Positions 58,301-62,040 of a stretch of 64,000 bases of DNA are shown here, piece after piece (position 1 is the stretch's first letter; each line of letters starts with the position of its first letter). The stretch spans positions 1,949,828-2,013,827 of the forward strand of contig NC_134903.1 in NCBI RefSeq assembly GCF_041734735.1, given 5' to 3'. The stretch comes from Babylonia areolata (Eukaryota; Mollusca; Gastropoda; Neogastropoda; Buccinidae). Made by a program: the position numbers and the translations under genes. Under the pieces are notes generated by a model, which worked only from the letters and a program-made list of their open reading frames with translations, was not told where the DNA came from and made no database searches.

Positions 58301-59994
58301 AGAGGAATAACAACAACAACAACAATAATAATAATAAGTAGTAGTATTGGTAGTAGTGGTGGTGGTGGTGGTGGTATTGTTATTATTGTTGTTGTCATTA
58401 TCATAATCATCATTATCATTATTGTTATCATTAATGTTATTATTATCACTACCGTTATTATCACAAAACATTGTGGTCAGACCATATGTTCACCATTTCA
58501 TGGGATATCATGACAAGGAAATAGCAGCAAGCACAAAGAAAATCACCACAACACCATCAGTCTTTATGCAGAATCCTTTCTGTTAGTCACAGATAGTCTT
58601 TCTTTAGAGAATCCTTTATGTCAGTCACTGCCAGTCTTTCTGTGCAGAATCCTTTCTGTTAGTCACTGATAGTCTTTCTGTGCAGAATCCTTTCTGTCAG
58701 TCACTGCCAGTCTTTCTGTGCATAATCCTTTCTGTTAGTCACTGATAGTCTTTCTGTGCAGAATCCTTTCTGTTAGTCACTGATAGTCTTTCTTTAGAGA
58801 ATCCTTTCTGTTAGTCACTGCCAGTCTTTCTGTGCAGAATCCTTTCTGTTAGTCACTGCCAGTCTTTCTGTGCATAATCCTTTCTGTCAGTCACTGCCAG
58901 TCTTTCTGTGCAGAATCCTTTCTGCCAGTCTTTCTGTGCATAATCCTTTCTGTCAGTCACTGCCAGTCTTTCTGTGCAGAATCCTTTCTGTTAGTCACTG
59001 CCAGTCTTTCTGTGCAGAATCCTTTCTGTTAGTCACTGCCAGTCTTTCTGTGCATAATCCTTTCTGTTAGTCACTGCCAGTCTTTCTGTGCATAATCCTT
59101 TCTGTCAGTCACTGCCAGTCTTTCTGTGCAGAATCCTTTCTGTTAGTGACCAATAGTCTTTCTGTGCAGAATCCTTTCTGTTAGTGACCAATAGTCTTTC
59201 TGTGCAGAATGCTTTCCGTTAGTGACCAATAGTCTTTCTGTTCAGAATGCTTTCCGTTAGTGACCAATAGTCTTTCTGTGCAGAATGCTTTCCGTTAGTG
59301 ACCAATAGTCTTTCTGTGCAGAATCCTTTCCGTTAGTGACCAATAGTCTTTCTGTTCAGAATCCTTTCCGTTAGTGACCGTTGTAGATTTTGTCTTGCAG
59401 CTTGATTGTGTGATGGCTTATTGTTGGCTTTGCATCGCAGTCTGAATGTTTGAGCGATGAATCATTGTTGATCTTGTTTCGCAATCTGAATGTTTGAGCA
59501 ATTAATCATTGTTGATCTTGACTTGCAGTCTGAATGTTTTAGCGACGAATCATTGTTGATCTTGTTTTGCAGTCTGAATGTTTGAGCGACGAATCATTGT
59601 TGACCTTGTCTTGCAATCTGAATGTTTGAGCGATGATTCATTATTGAATTTTGCCTCGTCACCTGAAGGTTTGAGCGATAACTATTGTTGATCTTGTCTT
59701 GCAGTCTGAAGGTTTGAGCGATAACTATTGTTGATCTTGTCTTGCAGTCTGAAGGTTTGAGCGATAACTATTGTTGATTTTGTCATGCAGTCTGAAGGTT
59801 TGAGCGATGAACTATTGTTGATTTTGTCATGCAGTCTGAAGGTTTGAGCGATAACTATTGTTGATTTTGTCATGCAGTCTGAAGGTTTGAGCGATGAACT
59901 ATTGTTGATTTTGGTCTGTAGCGTTCCATCCTACTTCACTCGCTTGTCGTCATACATGGACTGGATCGAGGAGGCTGCCGAAGTCGAGGATTAA
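36909..59994 (+). CDS. Secreted trypsin-like serine protease homolog, 7 exons, predicted inactive
   Basis: A 258-residue S1-family protein from exons 36909-36960, 39482-39665, 45772-45838, 49065-49236, 55692-55831, 57907-57995 and 59922-59994. Donor and acceptor phases agree at all six junctions. There is a signal peptide [17 protein letters not shown]. The activation-site region [10 protein letters not shown] replaces the usual R/IVGG. Next come the His57 block (ITVAHC), HPNY, the Asp102 block (NDVALLKL) and GW. The canonical CQGDSGGP reads CFGDGGSP, so residue 195 is Gly instead of Ser. The C terminus [19 protein letters not shown] matches the trypsin end. Cys42-Cys58, Cys168-Cys182 and Cys191-Cys220 pairs are all present, so the fold should be intact. 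Family knowledge: such homologs act as cofactors, binders or regulators. An acidic insert ([13 protein letters not shown]) is unusual. Introns 2, 5 and 6 carry splice-site-derived arrays. Confidence 0.92.
36979..37028. repeat. (TA)n microsatellite
   Basis: About 50 bases of TA followed by GTGTGTGTGG, 18 bases inside intron 1. Confidence 0.95.
37247..37345. repeat. 33-bp repeat, 3 units
   Basis: CTTCCTTTAACAATAAACAG with GGAGGGGACCAA, in intron 1. Confidence 0.88.
37435..37925. mobile_element. Candidate MITE with short terminal inverted repeats
   Basis: The left end AGGGCCGTATTCAAGA and right end TCTTGAATACGGTCCCT are inverted copies with one extra base. The element is about 490 bases with no coding capacity and subterminal motifs such as CCCGTGGGTA and TACCCGTGGA. 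The target-site duplication is not clear. Inferred to be a non-autonomous DNA transposon. Confidence 0.6.
37926..38580. other. Intron 1 sequence without recognised features
   Basis: About 650 bases of ordinary AT-rich sequence. There is no array, SINE or exon. Confidence 0.5.
38583..38887. repeat. 60-bp minisatellite, 5 units
   Basis: Units contain AGTATATCCTTAATTTCGTC, AGCCAGTGGTGGATAGCATC and TCTTCGGAGATCTTCACTAT. Near-identical units suggest recent growth. Confidence 0.93.
38965..39200 (-). mobile_element. SINE family 3, 3' part, minus strand
   Basis: Reversed motifs TCTAATGTACACGAGTGGGC, GGCAACCATACTCCGTTTTC and TAACGTGCGTATTTGATCTT. The tail side is a (CTT)n run at 38970-38990. The head is missing. 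Confidence 0.8.
39219..39380. repeat. (TG)n and (GA)n microsatellites
   Basis: TG run at 39227-39282, then AGAGAGAGTAAGAGAGACAC-type purine tracts to 39365. Confidence 0.92.
39407..39481 (+). repeat. (TG)n tract forming the exon 2 acceptor
   Basis: GTGTGTGTGTGT runs straight into GCAG with no interrupting sequence, so the 3' splice site of intron 1 is the end of a microsatellite. A classical pyrimidine tract is absent, although alternating TG can bind splicing regulators. Confidence 0.85.
39482..39665 (+). CDS. Protease homolog exon 2 (activation region and His57)
   Basis: 184 bases. It reads [20 protein letters not shown], then [20 protein letters not shown] and [20 protein letters not shown], leaving two bases (GT) that join T of exon 3 to code Val. 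The donor is GTACGC. The Cys42/His57/Cys58 arrangement is canonical ([17 protein letters not shown]). Confidence 0.9.
39666..39780. repeat. (CTT/GTT)n triplet tract after the exon 2 donor
   Basis: GTTGTTGTTCTTCTTCTTCT starting about 25 bases into intron 2. Confidence 0.88.
39781..39999. other. Intron 2 sequence, AT-rich
   Basis: No feature recognised. Confidence 0.5.
40000..40860. repeat. 31/34-bp minisatellite, about 27 units
   Basis: The unit is CACTGTGACACATGAGGTCG plus TCACCAATGATGCC; a shorter form lacks CGT or similar. It lies in intron 2. Confidence 0.95.
40861..41094. other. Intron 2 sequence between the array and a LINE
   Basis: Contains TTTATTTATTTATATTCATT. There is no gene. Confidence 0.5.
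41095..43830 (-). mobile_element. LINE: endonuclease C-terminus, reverse transcriptase and CCHH tail; 5'-truncated
   Basis: In minus order there are three parts. An AP-endonuclease end ([20 protein letters not shown] and [20 protein letters not shown]) lies at 43806-43570. The RT fingers and palm ([87 protein letters not shown]) lie at 43156-41600. A thumb and tail with [20 protein letters not shown] and a zinc-finger-like [20 protein letters not shown] end near 41125. It is broken by two in-frame stops (near 43570 and 41599) and two frameshifts (near 43150 and 42460). The upstream endonuclease half is missing. This type is widespread in marine animals. The clade is left open. It is inserted antisense in intron 2 of the protease homolog. 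Confidence 0.93.
43831..44129. other. Intron 2 sequence between LINE and repeat
   Basis: About 300 bases. No feature recognised. Confidence 0.5.
44130..44372 (+). mobile_element. Interspersed repeat family 5
   Basis: Matches 8440-8690: AGTGTCTTGCCCAAGTTACA, CCCAAAGGCCAACTAGGGCC and CAGCTCTCACTTTGCTG. Confidence 0.65.
44445..45060 (-). mobile_element. LINE fragment: RT C-terminus with zinc-binding-like region
   Basis: The minus strand gives [16 protein letters not shown], then [40 protein letters not shown] and FWLQLENKM. This is the CxxC...HxxxxC-type region (zf-RVT-like, here with Q for H) found after the RT domain in many LINEs. It is broken by stops and is only about 600 bases long. Confidence 0.75.
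45158..45275 (+). CDS. Short open frame with consensus donor, unknown
   Basis: The ATG at 45158 starts [20 protein letters not shown] then [19 protein letters not shown], and the frame meets a strong donor-like GAGTAAGG just before a stop. The [11 protein letters not shown] and acidic ending faintly recall N-termini of piggyBac-like transposase genes, but I cannot confirm this. It could be the relic of a first exon of a transposon or nothing at all. Confidence 0.2.
45315..45765 (+). repeat. 53-bp minisatellite, about 8.5 units, ending at the exon 3 acceptor
   Basis: Units are CTATGTTTCTTTATTTGTAT, CATGTATATTGCTGAAATAC and GGAAGTTGCAAAA. The last partial unit, CTATGTTTCTTTGTGG, runs into TCAATTTCAG, the 3' splice site of exon 3. 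The repeated pyrimidine stretch TTTCTTTATTTGT is thus the same stretch that serves the real acceptor. Confidence 0.92.
45772..45838 (+). CDS. Protease homolog exon 3
   Basis: 67 bases. After TCAATTTCAG it reads (V)[20 protein letters not shown] then IL, and ends at GTGAGT in phase 0. It supplies the segment between the His57 and Asp102 blocks, ending just before HPNY of exon 4, as in trypsins (xAxKIIxHPNY). It contains a possible N-glycosylation site NLT. Confidence 0.88.
45945..46840 (+). mobile_element. LINE (CR1/L2-like RT), 3' part
   Basis: [97 protein letters not shown]-like and [12 protein letters not shown]-like blocks are spread over three frames (about three frameshifts, for example near 46075, 46300 and 46450). 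The 3' end is AAGATTCAGTGCGAAATGAT with a TATCATTATCA tail. It is inserted in intron 3 in the sense direction. Confidence 0.88.
46868..47082. repeat. (CT)n-(AC)n-(TA)n compound microsatellite
   Basis: CT run at 46870-46966, AC with GCAC interruptions at 46970-47070, TA at 47072-47083. Long frames here on both strands are artefacts. Confidence 0.95.
47085..47935 (+). mobile_element. Unclassified interspersed repeat, copy 2 (possibly an old LTR)
   Basis: Homolog of 31785-32545 with an extra block of roughly 170 bases near 47660-47815. It has no coding domain. It is bordered by microsatellites on both sides. The class is not established, and from divergence between the copies it appears old. 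Confidence 0.6.
47935..48045. repeat. (AC)n, (TA)n and (TG)n microsatellite
   Basis: AC run of about 70 bases, then ATATATATAT and GTGTGTGT. The AC and TG blocks are inverted and could pair. Confidence 0.95.
48046..48670. repeat. AAGGTCAAGGTCAC-type interspersed repeat
   Basis: Repeated CAAAGGTTAAAGGTCAAGGT, CATGACCCCCTAGGAAAAAT and GTCAAAGGTAAAGGTCACAT blocks. I recognise this phrase as a common molluscan interspersed repeat, but I cannot name its class. Confidence 0.55.
48671..48867. other. Intron 3 low-complexity sequence
   Basis: T-rich tracts, (TA)n near 48798-48820 and (TTG)n near 48840-48870. Confidence 0.6.
48870..48935 (+). mobile_element. SINE family 1 tail fragment
   Basis: CAGATGTGTTGTAGCGTATA then CACCTCAACTGAAACTG. 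It is about 65 bases with an internal change. Confidence 0.6.
49065..49236 (+). CDS. Protease homolog exon 4 (Asp102 block)
   Basis: 172 bases. It reads [40 protein letters not shown] and [17 protein letters not shown], ending in phase 1 at [14 protein letters not shown] carries the catalytic-type Asp. The stretch DDDIDDDD is an unusual acidic loop after the strand that normally precedes the GW turn. Confidence 0.92.
49241..49485 (-). mobile_element. SINE family 2, minus strand, abutting the exon 4 donor
   Basis: Reversed motifs ATGATTTTGCCAGGGACAAC, GGTTCTTTTACGTGCACTGA, TTAAGGTCTAGTGGAGGGCG and B box GATTCGAACCAG. Its ATACAAATACAAATAC tail begins about 5 bases after exon 4, so the GTATGT donor lies at the tail junction. 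Confidence 0.85.
49517..49700. repeat. (CTG/TTG/CTA)n triplet repeat
   Basis: About 60 triplets of TGCTGCTGCTGTTGCTGCTG type followed by GATGATGATAATG. The poly-L and poly-A frames through it are artefacts. It lies in intron 4. Confidence 0.95.
49815..49940 (-). mobile_element. SINE family 1 tail (left arm)
   Basis: CTCAAGGAGGCGTCACTGCG to CGCTTAGTCAGGCCTTGAGG. Mirror partner of 52668-52800. Confidence 0.85.
50790..51260 (-). mobile_element. LINE fragment with RNase H domain end
   Basis: The minus strand reads [20 protein letters not shown] then [10 protein letters not shown], the last RNase H motif (GHxGxxGNExAD) as found in RNase H-bearing LINEs, followed by a lysine-rich segment and FPNTID-stop. 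Upstream RNase H motifs are not recognisable. It fills the spacer of the inverted repeat. Confidence 0.8.
51465..51760. repeat. (TG)n microsatellites and G-rich tracts
   Basis: TG runs at 51466-51535 and 51690-51740, with GGCGGGGGGGGGGAGGGGG between them. Confidence 0.92.
52150..52355. repeat. (TG)n microsatellites of the right arm
   Basis: Two TG runs of about 60 bases separated by GCCGTGGAAGCTGCGATACT. Confidence 0.92.
52668..52800 (+). mobile_element. SINE family 1 tail (right arm)
   Basis: CTCAAGGCCTGACTAAGCGC through GGTGTAGCGTATATGG to GCCTCCTTGAGCTACTGAAA. This is a clean tail module. Confidence 0.88.
52801..53304. other. Intron 4 sequence
   Basis: AT-rich, then an AAACAAACAAACAAAACACA tract. 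A minus-strand frame starting [20 protein letters not shown] near 53150 runs into simple repeat and is not supported as a gene. Confidence 0.45.
53305..53690 (+). mobile_element. SINE family 3, full length
   Basis: The tRNA-like head ATAGCCGAGTGGTTAAAGCG, anticodon-stem-like TTTGACTTTCAATCTGAG and B box GGTTCGAATCTCG resemble a Ser or Leu tRNA. The body has GGAGATTTTTCCGATCTCCC, GTGCCTGAACCCCCTTCGTG, AACGGAGTATAGCTGCCTAA and GCCCACTCGTGTACATACGA. The tail is GAACGAAGAAGAAGTAGAAG. Confidence 0.88.
53708..53937 (-). mobile_element. SINE family 4, full length, minus strand
   Basis: On the minus strand the head is AGCCGCCGTGGCGAAGTGGT, with B box GGGTTCGAATCCC, then AGAGTTGAGTGTGCTGTGGG, GACTGGGACCATACAGTCAA and GACCAACACTGCAGTGAC. 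This whole copy shows that 33547-33675 and 36062-36210 are two halves of one element. Confidence 0.85.
53940..54712. repeat. 50-bp minisatellite, about 15 units
   Basis: Units are AGAGTTGAACCTCTTGCAGG, CTGACTGCCCGCTACAGTCA and TTTCAGGACC. Two units lack the GGCTGACT-proximal bases. A related fragment starts at 53220-53290 (TTGAACCATTTACGGGTTAA, CAGTCATTTAAGGCC). Each unit holds CTCTTGCAG and CATTTCAG, both acceptor-like. Confidence 0.95.
54713..55227. other. Intron 4 sequence, no gene recognised
   Basis: About 500 bases of ordinary composition. No SINE or exon was recognised. Confidence 0.5.
55228..55312. repeat. 27-bp repeat, 3 units
   Basis: GCTAACTGCCCACTGCAGTC plus ATTTCAG. It is related to the 50-bp array at 53940-54712. 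Confidence 0.9.
55318..55600 (+). mobile_element. SINE family 3 with internal deletion
   Basis: Head ATAGCCGAGTGGTTTAAGCG, B box GGGTTCGAATCACGG, GTGCCTGAACCCCCTTCGTG, then a jump to ACCCAGCATGCATGAACC and tail GAAAGAAGAAGAAGA. Confidence 0.85.
55692..55831 (+). CDS. Protease homolog exon 5
   Basis: 140 bases. After TTTGTGACAG it completes a Gly codon and reads [40 protein letters not shown] and YEAVCF, ending in phase 0 at GTGAGT. GW, the Cys168/Cys182 pair and Cys191 are in the expected places. Preceded by a (G)n-rich stretch at 55628-55655. Confidence 0.92.
55826..56545 (+). repeat. About 62-bp array of 5' splice-site copies at the start of intron 5
   Basis: The true junction is GTTTGTTTT/GTGAGTGATCTG. 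Downstream units repeat GTTTATTGTGAGTGATCTGT, GTTATCTCAGCACTGT and TTTTTCACATCTTTCACATG with GATAAGG, about 11 units. At least six retain GTGAGT or GTGAGC after a T-run, as at the exon end. The first unit starts inside exon 5. Confidence 0.9.
56735..56960 (+). mobile_element. LINE (CR1/L2-like) 3' end
   Basis: CTTAAAACCCACCTCCTCCC (RT C-terminus LKTHLFP-like), GTGAAAGCACTTTGATTTGT, CAAGATTTAATGCTATATAG and a TTATTATTATTATCA tail. It is the same family as 35500-36060 and 45945-46840, severely 5'-truncated. It lies in intron 5. Confidence 0.82.
57040..57906 (+). repeat. About 86-bp array of acceptor plus exon 6 start copies at the end of intron 5
   Basis: Alternating half-units: CTATCCATGTTGCAG/GGAGACAGAGGCAGCC plus CTGTGTATGGCTGCTGA, and CTATCCATACTGCAG plus GGCTCTACAGCAAGTCC, about 9-10 double units. 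The true junction CTATCCATGTTACAG/GGAGACGGAGGCAGCCC is the last unit. Array units would read GDRGSPVYG where the exon reads GDGGSPAML. An open cysteine-rich frame (56963-57370, DYPYCRA/DYPCCRE repeats) is a by-product. Confidence 0.92.
57907..57995 (+). CDS. Protease homolog exon 6 (position-195 block)
   Basis: 89 bases. It reads [20 protein letters not shown] then VFNRCWFDS, leaving AG to make Ser with exon 7. The donor is GTAATG. Against GDSGGP the nucleophile position is Gly and the second Gly is Ser. IVALVSW matches the IVSWG strand and Cys220 is present. Confidence 0.92.
57996..58145 (+). repeat. 34-bp array, about 4 units, starting at the intron 6 donor
   Basis: The true junction GTAATGAGTCAGTACTCTGCC is followed by AAATGAGTGTAACCCCTACT plus CTGCCAAACACTCC units. 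AATGAG and TACTCTGCC align in order, so the first unit overlaps the 5' splice site. Confidence 0.85.
58310..58465. repeat. Triplet tract, counterpart of 25965-26125
   Basis: ACAACAACAACAATAATAAT, then GTGGTGGTGGTGG and ATTATTATCA triplets. Confidence 0.9.
58560..59378. repeat. 38-bp minisatellite, about 21 units
   Basis: Same unit as 26215-26705, but with eight or so more units; both GTTAGTCAC and GTTAGTGAC variants occur, clustered in blocks. Confidence 0.92.
59379..59921 (+). repeat. 43-bp array of acceptor-like units ending at the exon 7 splice site
   Basis: Units ATTGTTGATTTTGTCTTGCAG-type (TTGATTTTGTCTTGCAG) followed by TCTGAAGGTTTGAGCGATAA, about 12. The last unit is TTGATTTTGGTCTGTAG and is the real acceptor. 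Every unit therefore offers a potential 3' splice site. Confidence 0.93.
59922..59994 (+). CDS. Protease homolog exon 7 (C-terminus)
   Basis: Completes Ser, then reads [20 protein letters not shown] and VED-stop (TAA 59992-59994). It matches the canonical PGVYTRVSSYLDWI ending of S1 proteases, with [15 protein letters not shown] here. It is absent from the middle segmental copy. Confidence 0.93.
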
Positions 59995-60383
59995 GTCCGC
60001 ATCCTGACCCACATCCACCACACAGTCCTTACGAGTCTCTGCATCTCCGTCTGTGAACTGTACCTGTCCTCATCATCAACGTCTGTGAGCTGTACCTGTC
60101 CTCATCATCAATGTCTGTGAGCTGTACCTGTCCTCATCATCAATGTCTGTGAGCTGTACCCGTCAGTCCGTCGTTCATCAGCACCAACAACACCACCACC
60201 CTGGAAAACAATGCTTTTGCCCTGTCAGGAAATGGATGGATAAATGAATAAATAGATAAATATATAAATAAACAAATAAATATATTCTTTTAAAAGATAA
60301 AGAATTGTAAACCACGTTACAAAACGTTTGCGTATTATAACTAACTTACTAGTTAACTAACAAATAAATAGATAAATAAATAA

Positions 60384-60424
<41 letters not shown>

Positions 60425-61050
60425 TATGTAAATGAATGAAATAAAGAGATAAAGAATTGCAAACCACTTTACAAAACCTTTGCACAATGATGCAAAGGGC
60501 GAGGAAAGTTTACAGCCTCCGCCTGTATTGTTTTTTGTGTGTGTTTTTGTTTTTTGGCAACATTGATATTCTAGACGGCAGCCACCAATGATAAAATCAC
60601 TGGGGTTCTTCTCGATCCCAGAGCTGATGCTGAACCACTTGTTGTTGTTGATGTTGTTTCTAAAGATTTGAGCAACCACATCAACGAAATAAATTGATCA
60701 AGAGAAAGATACAGGAGTTGGTTTTGGTTCCTTTGATTTCCTGTCCTGAAAAAAATGCTCAGGGGAAAGACAGAGGTGTTAGTTATGGTTCCTTTGATTT
60801 CCTGGTCGTTGTCTTTGGACACGGTCTTCAAAACTATAGTGCGATGTCAAAGTGTATTTTTATGAAGAATTTGTTTTTCTGTGGACATTTCACTGTTTTC
60901 CAAGTGTCATTGCCATTGTCTGTAGCTATCACTACCAACGTTGCTCGGTGTCTGAACGTAACCCAATTGTAGCATCGTTTCTGAACGCAGTTGCTTTGCA
61001 GCCTCGTTCTGATCTCTCTGGCCACAGGCATCCCGACGGACGGACCTGTC
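59995..61050 (+). other. 3' UTR and downstream flank of the protease homolog
   Basis: Contains four copies of a 33-bp unit (CTGTGAGCTGTACCTGTCCT, CATCATCAACGT) at 60035-60165, AAATAAATA-type tracts, (TA)n at 60389-60420, and a 70-bp duplication with GGTTCCTTTGATTTCCTG at 60700-60805. This block is missing from the middle copy. Confidence 0.6.
60247..60252 (+). terminator. Candidate polyadenylation signal AATAAA
   Basis: First AATAAA after the stop codon, about 250 bases downstream; further AATAAA hexamers follow at 60267 and 60275. Confidence 0.4.
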
Positions 61051-61054
61051 CGAG

Positions 61055-61310
61055 TAAGTGTCCACCTCCTTCATGTGTCCTCAGGCGGGGAAGGGGGGGG
61101 GGGACAGGGGGGTTAGGGAGTCTCCACCTCCTTCATGTGTCCTCAGGTAGGGAAGGGGGGAGGACAGGGTGGTTAGGGAGTCTCAATCTCCTTCATGTGT
61201 CCTCAGGTGGGGAAGGGGGGAGGACAGGGGGGTTAAGGAGTCTCCACCTCCTTCATGTGTCCTCAGGTGGGGAAGGGGGGAGGACAGGGGGGTTAGGGAG
61301 TCTCTACTAG
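61055..61310 (+). repeat. G-rich 59-bp minisatellite, about 4.5 units
   Basis: Counterpart of 27441-27896, with the same G-runs (GGGGAAGGGGGG, AGGGGGGTTAGGG) and quadruplex pattern. Confidence 0.92.
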
Positions 61311-61631
61311 CTAACTACACAAGCAAGGAGGGTTTTGACGCCAATGTGCACAAAAGCGCGTAGTTTAGAAAATCAGAAGATGACAAACTTGTAAAAAAAA
61401 AACAAACACAAAAATCAAGATAAAAAAAAAGCAAATTTCTTTCCTGTGGTGCGAATCCAGTATTCAATGTGCTCTTCAGGAAGGTACAGACAGATCAGAA
61501 AGTGTGTGCACAGTGCGTGAATGTAATAAGAATGAAACCAAAGCATGCTGGACATGAACCGGAGCTTAGGTGAAAAAACTAACTTTTCAAAGAAAAAGAA
61601 AAATATAATCCCAACTAACAAGACCCCCACC

Positions 61632-62040
61632 CCCCAAAAAATGATGCATCAGTTCACTCTAACCCCATAACCCCATTCACTCCCCCCTCCCCCACGACCC
61701 CCCTAATAAAAAGGGATCAGGTTAAGGTAGAAAAATGATGCATCAGTTCATTCTAACCCCATTCACTCCCCCCCCCCCTCCCCCCCGACCCCCCTAATAA
61801 AAAGGGATCAAGTTAAGGTAGAAAAATGATGCATCAGTTCATTCTAACCCCATTCACTCCCCCCCCTCCCCCCCGACCCCCCTAATAAAAAGGGATCAGG
61901 TTAAGGTAGAAAAATGATGCATCAGTTCACTCTAACCCCATTCACTCCCCCCCCCTCCCCCCCTTCCCCCCTAATAAAAAGGGATCAAGTTAAGGTAGAA
62001 AAATGATGCATCAGTTCATTCTAACCCCACTCATCACACA
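61632..62040. repeat. About 80-bp C-rich repeat, 5 units
   Basis: Counterpart of 28208-28430 with two more units: AAAATGATGCATCAGTTCAT, C-runs and TAATAAAAAGGGATCA. Confidence 0.9.
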
